Assembly: GCA_019637635.1 (NCBI GenBank)
Contig: JAHBVI010000012.1
Span: 1 to 64,000 of the forward strand
DNA from: Anaerolineae bacterium
GTDB taxonomy: Bacteria; Chloroflexota; Anaerolineae; Promineifilales; Promineifilaceae
DNA: 64,000 nt
Reading direction: 5' to 3'
The notes under the pieces were generated by a model. That model ran no database searches and was not told where the DNA came from. It saw only the letters and a program-made list of their open reading frames with translations. How positions within the stretch are numbered: position 1 is the stretch's first letter; each line of letters begins with the position of its first letter. This document shows, piece by piece, positions 52,712-61,676 of the stretch. A program made the translations under genes and the position numbers.

Positions 52712-52922
52712 ATGAACAGGGTAAAATGGCTTTTCATTGTGTGTCAGTCTGGGGTGGCTCAATGCGGCGCTTTTTATGTACCGGCTGTCTACCCCTTTGA
52801 GTCAAAACAGCCAACACAACGCCCAGGCTCACTACTCTGAGCAGGTGCAGTGAGTGGTGCTGGTGGATGATTTTGTGCCCCAACCGCTGATATGGGAAAG
52901 CGTCTGGTATTACAACCGTTGA
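52712..52922 (+). pseudogene. Decayed copy of the 5' part of the glycoamylase-like gene
   Basis: Starts ATGAACAGGGTAAAATGGC, as the gene at 55081 does (ATGAATAGGATAAAATGG). At 52849-52922 it reads VLVDDFVPQPLIWESVWYYN, matching VLVDDFAPQPLMGESIWYYN of the intact copy. The stretch between has frameshifts and stops, and the rest of the gene is missing. The remaining ~95 bp to the next gene show no feature. Confidence 0.85.
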
Positions 52923-53020
52923 TCGGCAACATCAACGAATGCCGATTATGACAGCGGCCCCACGCCGCGTGAATCCTTATTAAGTTTGTTCGGCAACTGG
53001 AGAACGGAAGGAGATCGATC

Positions 53021-54991
53021 ATGAACCATCGGATTTTACAAGTCGTTATTGCTGTATCGTGTGGCCTGGCATTGACATCGGTTCTAGTTCTGTTAGCTGG
53101 TCAGGCCACCACAATAAAAGCCAATCCTGGCCTGCATTATGTAGCCCCTGGGGAAAATTGCGGTGGCGCCAGCCCATGTTACGGAAACATACAAGAAGCA
53201 GTAGATGCTGCTTCTTCTGGCGATGAGATACGTGTTGCGGCCGGTACATACACCGGCATGCAAGGGCGTCCTGCACCAGGCGGATACAAGGGGCCAGCTA
53301 CTGTCAGTCAAACTCTATACATCACAAAAACTGTAACAGTGCGGGGCGGTTATGATGCAGCTTTTACTAATCCCCCTGATCCAGAGAGTAATGTCACCAC
53401 TCTTAACGCACAGAATAACGGCCGTGCCCTTTTTATTGCCGGGAATATCACCCCTGTTATTGAGGGGTTTCATATTATGGGCGGTAATGCAGGCGGCCTG
53501 GGAGGAAGCGATTGGACACCGCAAGGCGCGTGGGATATACGTGATGCCGGGGGTGGAATGTATGTTATGACGGCAACAGTCACCGTCAGGAATTCCGAAA
53601 TATACAACAATTTAGTTGCCCCCTCCGGTTTTGGCGGCGGAGTATATCTAAACAAAGCAAACGCAACCCTTAAAGAGAATGTTCTCAGAAACAACAGCGC
53701 CGGTACCGGTGGTGGCGTAGCTGTTTGGTTTAGTAATGCCACAGTTGACAGCAACACGGTTAAACAAAATTCTAACAGTGGCATCTGGATATATGGCTAT
53801 GGCTCAATGCTCAGTGACAACCTGGTGACTGATAACCATTCCAACTGGGATGGCGGGGGTGTGTCGCTATATTACGGAGGCGCATTGTTCAACGGAAATA
53901 TCATCACCGGGAATAGTGCAGGACAAAATGGGGGAGGGGTATCTCTCCGTACTTACAGCAATGCCAGCTTTAGGGGAGATTTCATTGCTAATAATGAATC
54001 TCTACAGGGGAGCGGATTATTTGTCGAGTGGTACAGCAGTGTACACGCAACCAATACGGCTATTGTTGATAACCAGGCTACTGGCGCATCCGGCGGTGGG
54101 CTATATTTGGCGAGCTGGTCATTACTGGAATTAGTCCATAACACCATCGCCCGGAATGTGGGTGACAATGGTATACGTGTCGCGGGTGTGAGTGCTGATG
54201 ATGTCAGCCATGTGAATATCACCAATACTATTCTAGCCAACCACAATGTTGGTATACGCGCCACGGAAGGTAACACGGTTACAGCCAACGGTATCCTCTG
54301 GCACAACACGCCGATCACCGTCTCGGCCGCAACCACAGAGACCTTATCGGTGCAGAATCAGTATGTGGGCGATCCGGCCTTTGCGGCAGATGGTTATCAC
54401 ATTACCCCTGCCTCTGCGGCCATTAATAAAGGCGTGGATGCGAGTGTGTACGATGACATAGATAGCCATGCCCGTCCCTTTAGCGCTGCACCAGACCTGG
54501 GAGCTGATGAATGGGCTACCGTTGAGGTTACAGTAGAACCTTCCTCTCCATCCATCATCACGGCGATTGTTGGCGGCATCACTACAACTGTGGAAATACC
54601 GGTTGGTGCTGTGACGGCAACAACTACCATAAGATTTACCGCTCTGGCGACCATAACGCTGCGTAACCCCGCTGGTCTCACTTTCGCTCATCGCGCCTTC
54701 GACCTGGATGCCTATAACAACGGAACCCTGCTTCCAAATTTCACTTTCAATAGGCCGATTTCAGTCGCTCTTTACTACGCTGATGCGGATGTAATGGGCT
54801 TGCATGAGAACACGCTGACGCTGCAATACTGGAACGCGGGCATAGATGCGTGGCAAGAAGCAGGCTGTAACTCCTACATCCGCTTTCCCGCAGAGAATTG
54901 GCTGATAGTACCTGTTTGCCATTTGAGTCGTTTTGCCTTATTCGGGAACGAGGCGTCAACAGTTTACCTGCCATTAGTAGTACGCAACTGA
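53021..54991 (+). CDS. Secreted right-handed beta-helix protein with YLPLVVRN tail
   Basis: 656 aa; ATG 53021 follows GGAAGGAGATCG. A signal peptide (VVIAVSCGLALTSVLVLLAG, residues ~8-27) is followed by GLHYVAPGENCGGASPCYGNI and the QEAVDAASSGDEIRVAAGTY strand that opens parallel beta-helix domains. PbH1-like repeats run to about residue 460 (VYLNKANATLKENVLRNNSA, GNIITGNSAGQNGGGV). A C-terminal beta sandwich ends STVYLPLVVRN. It is probably a cell-surface or extracellular adhesin or polysaccharide-binding protein. The tail is shared with other exported proteins here. Confidence 0.85.
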   Translation: MNHRILQVVIAVSCGLALTSVLVLLAGQATTIKANPGLHYVAPGENCGGASPCYGNIQEAVDAASSGDEIRVAAGTYTGMQGRPAPGGYKGPATVSQTLYITKTVTVRGGYDAAFTNPPDPESNVTTLNAQNNGRALFIAGNITPVIEGFHIMGGNAGGLGGSDWTPQGAWDIRDAGGGMYVMTATVTVRNSEIYNNLVAPSGFGGGVYLNKANATLKENVLRNNSAGTGGGVAVWFSNATVDSNTVKQNSNSGIWIYGYGSMLSDNLVTDNHSNWDGGGVSLYYGGALFNGNIITGNSAGQNGGGVSLRTYSNASFRGDFIANNESLQGSGLFVEWYSSVHATNTAIVDNQATGASGGGLYLASWSLLELVHNTIARNVGDNGIRVAGVSADDVSHVNITNTILANHNVGIRATEGNTVTANGILWHNTPITVSAATTETLSVQNQYVGDPAFAADGYHITPASAAINKGVDASVYDDIDSHARPFSAAPDLGADEWATVEVTVEPSSPSIITAIVGGITTTVEIPVGAVTATTTIRFTALATITLRNPAGLTFAHRAFDLDAYNNGTLLPNFTFNRPISVALYYADADVMGLHENTLTLQYWNAGIDAWQEAGCNSYIRFPAENWLIVPVCHLSRFALFGNEASTVYLPLVVRN

Positions 54992-55080
54992 TATGGTGGC
55001 GGTCGGCTGCCGCAGCGTCAATCCATAACTCCCTGTATTATCTGATGGTTAACGGCCGTTCAGCCGTAGAAGGAGGTCAA

Positions 55081-57174
55081 ATGATGAATAGGATAAAATG
55101 GTTGTTGGTATCTGCCAGCCTGGGCTTATTTGTCCTGTTGCCTGTCTTTTACCAGGCGTCTCTTGTATTGGGCAGCCATACCGGCGTTGCTGCCAGTCAA
55201 ACACAACCGGCACAGTGGGTGGTGCTGGTGGATGATTTTGCGCCCCAACCGTTGATGGGGGAAAGTATCTGGTATTACAACCGCCTGGGCGGAGATCGCG
55301 GCCAGATTGATGGCTGGTGGGATCCGGTCTGCTCTTGCGCCTATCCGGGTGGCGGCAGCGTGGCCTGGGGGACAGGCACGGTTACAGCCACTATCACCCA
55401 GACCCAGGGCAGCGAAGCCTGGGTGGGTGTGTGGACATCACTGAACCACGTCATTGCCGAAAACATGCCGCTTAACTTCTCCGCTATCTTCCCAGGGCAG
55501 GTCTTGCCCGCCTATCAAGGCAGTGTCACCGGCCTGCGCCTGATGATTCTGGATGGGTCAGGCCAGGTGCAGGTAGAGTTGCAAGCGCCAGATCAATCTG
55601 TCGCCTGGTCGCAAACGGTGGCACTGACCGGGGGGCCGCAAACGCTCTCTTTCAGTGGCCTGCCGGGCGGGGATATACGCAGCCTGAACTGGGTGGTGAA
55701 AGGGCAGGCCGGTAATTTTGTGGTGGTAGACCGGGTGGAATTAGAGGTCGCCATGCCTTCCCTGACCACAGCGGAACAGGCGTTCCTGTGGAGCTACAGC
55801 CAATTGTTGTCTAATTGGGACGAAGCTTCTGGTTTGACCCGTGACCGCGCCAATTTCCCTGCCGGGGATTTTGACAACGTTTCGGCGAGTGGTTTGCAGG
55901 CGGCTACGGCCGTGCAAGCCTGGCAGCAAGGTATCATCTCTGAGGAATCAGCCACCCAAATCGTCAGCCAGACAACGGGTGCCCTGTTGTCCCTACCAGA
56001 TTGTCATGGGTTGTGGCCCCACTTTGTCACCAATGGACAAATCACCGGTGATACTGAGTTTGCCAGTGTGGATACGGTCATCGCCATGCTGGCGCTGGTA
56101 GAAGCCAACCAGGCAATGAGTTTGCCCGCCGGCACTGAGGCCGTTGTAGAAGCGTGGCGCCAGATTGCCTGGGATCAGATCATTACTCCGGCAAACCAGA
56201 TCAGCCATGGTTATGATACGGACTGCACCGCTCCGCTCGATCACGGCTGGTACGATTTTGGCACGGAAACCTGGCTGGCGAACTTTGGTTATGGGGCTGC
56301 TACCGGCCTTTTTGCCGACATGGATGCCACACCGCCCACGTTCAACGGCAGCGGGTTTATTGACGAGCTGGCCTGGCTGTTTTTACCGGCCCCGGTGGAA
56401 GACCGGTGGGGCATTCGCTGGCAAGAGTATCGGGAAACGGCCGTAGACGCCCAAATCGCCTATTACCAGAAACCGCCACCCCATCCCTGTTACGCGCCGC
56501 GGGGACTGTTTGGCTTGAGTGCGGCCGAAGTTCCCGACCCTTCACTGGTTCCCCCGTCAGACATTTATCAGCCCTTTGGCGTCGGCGGCGAGGCCCCACC
56601 CAATGATGGCATAGAGTTATTGGGCCATGCCGTCATCGCGCCTCATTATGCGGCGATGATTTCTGTGTTACGGCCGTCGGCGGCCATCACACTCTGGGGC
56701 TGGTTAGAGCAGCAGCATCTGTTTACCCCCTGGAACAATGTGGAAAGCCTGATGTTTGTGGATGAACCCATCTGCCAGACGATTGTGTGGAACAGTTTGA
56801 AAGGCTCGTGGAATCTGGGACTTCAGACCCTGGGTTGGGGAAACTACCTTTTGCGGGATAACAACCCCTTGTATAAGGCCATGTGGGACAACTATTTCTT
56901 AAGAAGGGCCTACAGACGCACCATATGCCCGCCTGAGTGCAATTTGTACCTGCCCGTTGTTCTGAAACCTGGAACGGCCGGTGTGACCCCCACACCAACC
57001 CTGACCCCCTCGTCCACCACCACCCCATCGCCGACTGCTTCACAAACAGCCACAACGCCATCCACCACCCCGTCGCCGTCATCTACCCCGGCCCACACCC
57101 AAACGGCTACGTCCACAGCAACGCCGACAGAAACACCAAATCCCAAAGAGCCGATATGTGTAAAGTTGATGTAA
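55081..57174 (+). CDS. Exported glycoamylase-like (DUF3131/PF10091-type) protein
   Basis: 697 aa; AGGAGGT at 55071-55077 precedes ATG ATG (55081/55084). Signal peptide WLLVSASLGLFVLLPVFYQA. Residues ~40-225 form a beta domain (VLVDDFAPQPLMGESIWYYN). An alpha/alpha-barrel-like region follows (LTTAEQAFLWSYSQLLSNW, ETWLANFGYGAATGLFAD, DGIELLGHAVIAPHYAAMIS), similar to the glycoamylase family of six-hairpin glycosidases. CNLYLPVVLK occurs near residue 620, then a long Thr/Pro/Ser tail and a closing KEPICVKLM. Likely substrate: a beta-glucan; not determinable here. A decayed copy lies at 52712. Confidence 0.75.
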   Translation: MMNRIKWLLVSASLGLFVLLPVFYQASLVLGSHTGVAASQTQPAQWVVLVDDFAPQPLMGESIWYYNRLGGDRGQIDGWWDPVCSCAYPGGGSVAWGTGTVTATITQTQGSEAWVGVWTSLNHVIAENMPLNFSAIFPGQVLPAYQGSVTGLRLMILDGSGQVQVELQAPDQSVAWSQTVALTGGPQTLSFSGLPGGDIRSLNWVVKGQAGNFVVVDRVELEVAMPSLTTAEQAFLWSYSQLLSNWDEASGLTRDRANFPAGDFDNVSASGLQAATAVQAWQQGIISEESATQIVSQTTGALLSLPDCHGLWPHFVTNGQITGDTEFASVDTVIAMLALVEANQAMSLPAGTEAVVEAWRQIAWDQIITPANQISHGYDTDCTAPLDHGWYDFGTETWLANFGYGAATGLFADMDATPPTFNGSGFIDELAWLFLPAPVEDRWGIRWQEYRETAVDAQIAYYQKPPPHPCYAPRGLFGLSAAEVPDPSLVPPSDIYQPFGVGGEAPPNDGIELLGHAVIAPHYAAMISVLRPSAAITLWGWLEQQHLFTPWNNVESLMFVDEPICQTIVWNSLKGSWNLGLQTLGWGNYLLRDNNPLYKAMWDNYFLRRAYRRTICPPECNLYLPVVLKPGTAGVTPTPTLTPSSTTTPSPTASQTATTPSTTPSPSSTPAHTQTATSTATPTETPNPKEPICVKLM

Positions 57175-57214
57175 CCAGAAACGATCCACGCCTTTTTTGA
57201 TTAAGGAGAAGATC

Positions 57215-57529
57215 ATGAAACTCAGATCATTTTTAACCCTTCTAGCAGGCTTTTCTGCGCTACTCATCAGCGCCGTGTTAACGGTGGCGCTGCCGCTACA
57301 CTCGCTGGATTCTCCCACCGGCGCCCCATCTGGAATTTCAGCAGGTACTGGCGTCACGCCCACCTGGGCTACCGGGCGGGTGGATGCGGAAAAGACGTTT
57401 TCAATCAGTAACAGGAGCCTGGCCGCGGACAGTAACAACCATTTACATGCTGCATATGGACAAGACCGCCTGTATTATGCCTTTAATGGCGGGGCCGACT
57501 GGCAGTTGACGACGGTTGATTACGCCTGA
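57215..57529 (+). CDS. Truncated exported protein
   Basis: 104 aa; ATG 57215 after AAGGAGA. Signal peptide FLTLLAGFSALLISAVLTVAL, then ATGRVDAEKTFSISNRSLAADSNNH (quoted in part) and YGQDRLYYAFNGGADWQLTT, which look like the first blade of a beta-propeller or sialidase-like repeat protein. TGA after VDYA ends it early; the following codons (GTGGGQSLATEHI) could continue the family pattern, so this is probably a gene inactivated by a nonsense mutation and 3' loss. Confidence 0.6.
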   Translation: MKLRSFLTLLAGFSALLISAVLTVALPLHSLDSPTGAPSGISAGTGVTPTWATGRVDAEKTFSISNRSLAADSNNHLHAAYGQDRLYYAFNGGADWQLTTVDYA

Positions 57530-57587
57530 GGCACGGGCGGTGGGCAAAGTCTTGCTACTGAACACATTAATGAGCAGGTGGTTATTG

Positions 57588-57628
57588 ACAAACTGCCCAC
57601 ACATAGTGCAGGTGTGTGGGCAGTTTGT
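57588..57628. repeat. Perfect 16-bp inverted repeat with 9-nt loop
   Basis: ACAAACTGCCCACACA, loop TAGTGCAGG, TGTGTGGGCAGTTTGT. There is no T-run next to it, so it is not a standard terminator. It sits in the debris after the truncated exported gene; it could be a palindromic element or a protein binding site. Confidence 0.75.
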
Positions 57629-57776
57629 TATAGCACGCGCGGCTCAGTTTGTTACGCCAAGCCCCTTCGCATATCCACCAGGACTACCTTACCCCCACAT
57701 ATAGCCACGATCACCACAGCTAAGATTTATCCCTATAATGGGCACAACTTTTTTCCGCAGCCAGAGACAAAAAAAA

Positions 57777-59114
57777 TCACGCCCCCACCTGCTGCCACAT
57801 GACAAAACGGCCGTGCCGCGTCCTCTGCCAACGCCAATAATGCGGCTGGTCGGGGTGACGGCCGTAAGCCATCGCTGCCAGTTTGCCATAGGGGTAGTAT
57901 CGCTTCTGAAGCTGCCCTGTGCCGTGCAGAGAGGCCATCTCACCCGTTCCCCCAACGTTCCCCGGCGTCCCTTTAGTCACCAGGTCTTTGAGTTCGCGAT
58001 TGATCCGTTTCTGCCGACCCTTCGGCCGACGCTGGTGCTGCCCTGCATAACTATTGGGCAGCTGCCAGGCCAGATACGTTCTACCCCGTTTGCCTTGCTG
58101 GCCACGGTAATCCTTTATCTCAAACAATGCCTGCCCCTGCTGCCAGGCGCGTTTTTCTTTACCCTCCTTTGAGGACAGTTCTCCTACCGCAAAATTCGCC
58201 TGCACCGCTACGCCCACCCGTGTTTCATAGGCACGTTGGCTGGAACGCCCCACCCCACTCAAACCTGCCAGCGTGTCGCGGGCCATTGGCCTGGCCTCAA
58301 TCCCATAGGCGGATTCTTTGGTGCGGCCGCTGTAGAATGCGGTGTAAAGATGCGCCCGAAAATCACCAATACCACCCAACAGCGCCGCCAGCGGCAGCGC
58401 CACCGGCTGGCCGGTCAGCCGTACTACCCCTAACCCACTGGCAACCCTGGCGGCCGAACGCAGCCATAAACAGCCCTTCCCGCGTACCCAGAATATCCCT
58501 TCACCATCCCGGAGCAGGTTGCGCAATTGTCGTTTGCCACAGAAATGTAAGGGAGATGAGGGGGTATTTAGCGTGCTTGCTATATTGTCTATGCGAAGCA
58601 ATCCCCGCCCTTCCCTGTCCAGATAGCGCAGTAAAAGCCATAACCGCCCTGGCGCAGCCAATTCCTGGCGTAACATCCCCAGGCCAATGTCAGGGTACAA
58701 CTTCACCCAATCAGGCGCCAGTTCAGTAGCGATTGGCGCTGTCCCCGCACCGGCTAACGGTTGTGGTTTGTCCTGGGCTGGCAAAGGTGGCATCACGGAC
58801 GTACCCACCGTCTGCTGCCGCTCCGCTTCGCTCTCAACCTCCGACAAGGTTGGCGGCGGTGGCGGCCGACGGGCGACGGCCGTCGCCGCCTGGCTGCCCC
58901 ATCCTAAATGCGCCGGTAACTCCGCAGCAGCTGCTGCCACCACAGACGCGCAGACGGCCGTTGGGGCTTGTCTGGCCGATGAATCGGATACCCAGGGCAA
59001 ATCCGCGGCGATTGCTGCTGACGACCGCTGCGCCGCAGCCTGCTGACGCCGTGCCAGGAGTTGCCGATTGGCTTCGACTAATTGTGGCGATGGGGATGTA
59101 CCGGCGCCGTCCAT
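57777..59114 (-). CDS. Uncharacterised protein, possible mobile-element initiator
   Basis: 445 aa. The N-terminal ~130 residues are Ala/Pro-rich and low complexity with many ACGGCCGT sites. The rest is ordered: WLLLRYLDREGRGLLRIDNI, then GKRQLRNLLRDGEGIFWVRG, a VVRLTGQPVALPLAALLGG helix and GRSSQRAYETRVGVAVQANFA. This string of winged-helix-like segments recalls replication or partition proteins of integrated elements, but I cannot name a family. The C-terminus has Trp/Arg-rich RYYPYGKLAAMAYGRHPDQPHYWRWQRTRHG (quoted in part). No ribosome site is visible. It is divergent from the sRNA pair. Confidence 0.6.
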   Translation of the reverse strand: MDGAGTSPSPQLVEANRQLLARRQQAAAQRSSAAIAADLPWVSDSSARQAPTAVCASVVAAAAAELPAHLGWGSQAATAVARRPPPPPTLSEVESEAERQQTVGTSVMPPLPAQDKPQPLAGAGTAPIATELAPDWVKLYPDIGLGMLRQELAAPGRLWLLLRYLDREGRGLLRIDNIASTLNTPSSPLHFCGKRQLRNLLRDGEGIFWVRGKGCLWLRSAARVASGLGVVRLTGQPVALPLAALLGGIGDFRAHLYTAFYSGRTKESAYGIEARPMARDTLAGLSGVGRSSQRAYETRVGVAVQANFAVGELSSKEGKEKRAWQQGQALFEIKDYRGQQGKRGRTYLAWQLPNSYAGQHQRRPKGRQKRINRELKDLVTKGTPGNVGGTGEMASLHGTGQLQKRYYPYGKLAAMAYGRHPDQPHYWRWQRTRHGRFVMWQQVGA

Positions 59115-59172
59115 ACTGTAACAACACGGCTATCAGGCAGCGTTAAATTACCTATGCGAAAGCAAGGCTTAT

Positions 59173-59201
59173 TGACACAGCGATCAGCCTGTGTTATTCT
59201 C
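59173..59201 (+). promoter_or_regulatory. Sigma-70 promoter of putative sRNA A
   Basis: A perfect TTGACA at 59173-59178, 17-bp spacer, TATTCT at 59196-59201. The transcript would start near 59208 in a region without an ORF. Confidence 0.7.
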
Positions 59202-59207
59202 CTTATG

Positions 59208-59357
59208 TGATATAGATCGCCACAGGGAGACAAAAATCCCCCCTCCCCAACAAAGGGGTGACATAGCTGGGTGCGGTCACACCTCAGCCTTGTATGTGGC
59301 AATGTGATTTCTGCGAAAAGCTAAACGATGCGAACGTTTAGCTTTTTTTGTTTTTAT
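59208..59357 (+). ncRNA. Putative small RNA A (about 150 nt)
   Basis: Bounded by the promoter above and a rho-independent terminator: stem AAAAGCTAAACG/CGTTTAGCTTTT at 59316-59346, then T-rich DNA to 59357. The core has GGGAG (59225), CAAAAA, a C-rich run with CCTCCCC, and CCCCAACAAAGGGG ending at 59258, able to form two adjacent stems. The same core and spacing occur in sRNA B 345 bp downstream. No open frame with a ribosome site lies inside. The family is not recognised. Confidence 0.65.
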
Positions 59358-59517
59358 GTGGCAGGCACTGCTCTAGCAGTCTTTCTGCCGCGGAAAACAC
59401 AAATCAATCAAGGGGATCTGCTCTCCGGCTACGTGGGGTTCCCTGACAAACTACCGGCAAAAACTGCATCCATACCGTCCACCACCAACAGATGGGCCGA
59501 GGACGGTATGGGGCTGG
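59358..59517. other. Spacer between the two putative sRNAs, with a 10-bp hairpin
   Basis: Contains CATACCGTCC (59471-59480) and its reverse complement GGACGGTATG (59501-59510) with a 20-nt loop, no T-run. It may be an operator or part of a longer leader. Confidence 0.4.
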
Positions 59518-59547
59518 TTGACAGCCTCTCCTGGCATGTGTTACCCT
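59518..59547 (+). promoter_or_regulatory. Sigma-70-like promoter of putative sRNA B
   Basis: A perfect TTGACA at 59518-59523 with TACCCT at 59542-59547 (18-bp spacing; TTACCC at 17). The -10 is weaker than that of sRNA A. Confidence 0.55.
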
Positions 59548-59553
59548 AAAGGA

Positions 59554-59697
59554 CAAGCCGGAGGATTTCGGGAGGCAGCAAAACCTCCCCTTCCCCACCA
59601 AAAAAGTGGGGCACGGTCAACTCAACGAGCCGTTGCACAGAACAGATCCTATTCGGTTGTTACAAAGCCAGGTGCAGCCACACCTGGCTTTGTTTTT
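59554..59697 (+). ncRNA. Putative small RNA B (about 145 nt)
   Basis: The terminator has a perfect 13-bp stem, ACAAAGCCAGGTG/CACCTGGCTTTGT (59662-59693), followed by TTTT. The core reads GGGAGG (59570), CAGCAAAA, CCTCCCC (59584), CCCCACC, AAAAAA and GTGGGG (59606-59611). The core lies 22 bases after the -10, against 23 in sRNA A. The terminator stems differ in sequence, so the pair is related by the core and layout and is not a recent copy. Confidence 0.65.
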
Positions 59698-59706
59698 CCC
59701 GCCGTC

Positions 59707-61194
59707 CTAATTCCCTTCTGACCAGCGGGTCAAATCATCATCTACTGCCGCTAAATCAAGCAGGCGAACGCCGACCATCTCCCAGCGATTGCGCGGTTTG
59801 CTGGCCGTGAGGGCCGCTTCGGCGCGGGCCTGCGCTGTGGGCGTCCAACCATGGGCAGAAAATCCGACATAATACACCCGCCACGATTCATTGCGGGGAA
59901 TGATAGCCGCGGTCTTTTGCACCAACTCCTGGATGACTTCTGCACCCACTGGTTCTTCACGCCAATGGGTGGTACCTAAAATCAGGCTGCGGCTGCCTTC
60001 GTCAATACCGACCACATCCACCTCGAAGCTGCGTTTCCATTCGCCACCGACGACCTGAATCGGTACCGGCAGTTCGCCGCGATCACTGGCATAGAGGAGC
60101 CATTCCTGACAAATTTCGCGCCAGGTGTTCGTCTCAATAAACTGGGGCAGGTTTGCTTCAATGGTGCGCAACACTTCTTGCTGCTGCCCCATCGCCAGTT
60201 TGGATTGATAAGCCGCCAGAAAACGGTAGTGAAAACGCAGATACGGGTCGGTCACGATATAACGACCCAAGCGGGACTGCAAGTTACGCTGGGTGACCGG
60301 GACAATGCGCTCTACAAACTCGGTATCCCGTAACACACTCAAATAGCTGCTCATGTGGGTGCTGGAAAGGCCATTGCGGTCGCCGATCTCTTTCAACGTC
60401 TGGGCGCCCACAGCCATGGCGCGCATGATGCCCACATAGTTATACATGTCCGTCAGGAAATCTTGCAGCAGCAGACGCGGCTCATCCACCATCCAGGAAT
60501 TAGATGGCTGCAACTGCAAGCGCAGATTTTGCATGACGCTGATGGTGGGATCAATCCGCTCCCAGTAAGCGGGTACGCCACCCCATATGGCATACACCAT
60601 GACCCGCTCGATGGGGGAATAACCAGGAAAATACTCTTTAGTGACACCAAATGGCATAGGTTGCAGTTTGACGGTGGTCGTGGCCCGCCCATATAGCGGC
60701 GCCCGATAATCGAGCAAATTCTTTTCGATAACCCCCATATGCGAACCGGATAGAGCCAGTAAGATATTGGACTCCTTCATGCGATGATCCCATACCTTTT
60801 GCAGGGTACCGATAATGTCCGGGTTGATGTCCATCAAATAGGTGATCTCATCAATGAAGAGGGCCATGCGCTGCTGACTGGCCAGGAGCGCTGCCTGGCG
60901 CAGCGCCTGTTCCCAATTGGCATAGGTGAAATCCAACGGCGCCGGTGCGTCGGGATCGCTAAAATTGGCCAACGCCTGCGAAAAGGAGCGCAGCTGATCC
61001 ACAGCTGAGGTGGGTTCAGCCATCCAGTACAGGCCGGTACCTTGGGCCCGATGCCGGTTCATCCAATGAGTCAACAGGCGTGTTTTCCCCACCCGACGAC
61101 GGCCGTAGAGAATAATCAGTTCAGAATCCTTTGAATTCCACAACCGGTCAAGTAACTTCAATTCTTGTTGGCGTCCAATAAATTCTTTGGCCAT
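59707..61194 (-). CDS. AAA ATPase (archaeal-ATPase/DUF234 type)
   Basis: 495 aa from ATG 61194 (GAGGT ten bases upstream); longer frames run into the AT-rich control region. The start FIGRQQELKLLDRLW, Walker A LYGRRRVGKTRLL, Walker B ALFIDEITYLM and sensor LLALSGSHMGVIEKN are typical of the archaeal-ATPase family. A winged helix (LSSTHMSSYLSVLRDTEFVE) leads to a DUF234-like nuclease-type C-terminal domain with FEVDVVGIDEGSRSLILGTTHW in place of the usual E-x-K core. Such ATPases are frequent on mobile elements and are often suspected toxin/defence modules. Confidence 0.88.
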   Translation of the reverse strand: MAKEFIGRQQELKLLDRLWNSKDSELIILYGRRRVGKTRLLTHWMNRHRAQGTGLYWMAEPTSAVDQLRSFSQALANFSDPDAPAPLDFTYANWEQALRQAALLASQQRMALFIDEITYLMDINPDIIGTLQKVWDHRMKESNILLALSGSHMGVIEKNLLDYRAPLYGRATTTVKLQPMPFGVTKEYFPGYSPIERVMVYAIWGGVPAYWERIDPTISVMQNLRLQLQPSNSWMVDEPRLLLQDFLTDMYNYVGIMRAMAVGAQTLKEIGDRNGLSSTHMSSYLSVLRDTEFVERIVPVTQRNLQSRLGRYIVTDPYLRFHYRFLAAYQSKLAMGQQQEVLRTIEANLPQFIETNTWREICQEWLLYASDRGELPVPIQVVGGEWKRSFEVDVVGIDEGSRSLILGTTHWREEPVGAEVIQELVQKTAAIIPRNESWRVYYVGFSAHGWTPTAQARAEAALTASKPRNRWEMVGVRLLDLAAVDDDLTRWSEGN

Positions 61195-61275
61195 CTTATG
61201 TGACCTCATTACCCGTTTGTGGTTTGCAGCCCCTTTGATGGGGTCCAAACCACTGCAGGAGTTCAAGGAATCAGT

Positions 61276-61580
61276 GTTTATTATAATCTCAGTTATAATA
61301 AACGAAAATTCCTTAATGGTCAAGGGTAATTTGTGTAGATGGTTTGTGTGTTGTTTTTGGGGAAGGGCCGCCTTTTCAGGCTGTGTTACAGGAGAATGGG
61401 CGGCAAAGAAGACCCAAGAGAGGGATTGAGGAAAAACCGAGGTTGCAAAAGTGCTGATGTGCAAAAAGCAATTATTATAAACGCAATTATTATAATGGCG
61501 TTTATAATAAACCCTTAAATGGGCGAACTGACTCCCCCCCTCGGCCATAAAGGGTATTATTATATTCGCCATTATAATAA
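61276..61580. promoter_or_regulatory. TTATAATAA-type inverted and direct repeats in the ATPase promoter region
   Basis: A perfect inverted repeat GTTTATTATAA-TCTCAG-TTATAATAAAC occurs at 61276-61303. Direct copies GCAATTATTATAA lie at 61468-61480 and 61483-61495, TTTATAATAAAC at 61501-61512, and TATTATTATA/ATTATAATAA at 61555-61580. They fill the 480-bp region between the ATPase and the upstream gene. Each contains TATAAT on one strand, so they could be promoters, operators or iterons. Confidence 0.55.
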
Positions 61581-61676
61581 CGGCCGTTTTCTCAATTGTC
61601 AAGAGTTTTGTTGTATTCATACAGCATTTGTTGTGAGAGCGCAACAATCAATGCCAGCGCTCTCACCGTCTACTGT

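Noticed and set aside
57588..57628. Inverted repeat as a rho-independent terminator
   Set aside because: Stem is long and perfect, but no T-run follows on either strand.
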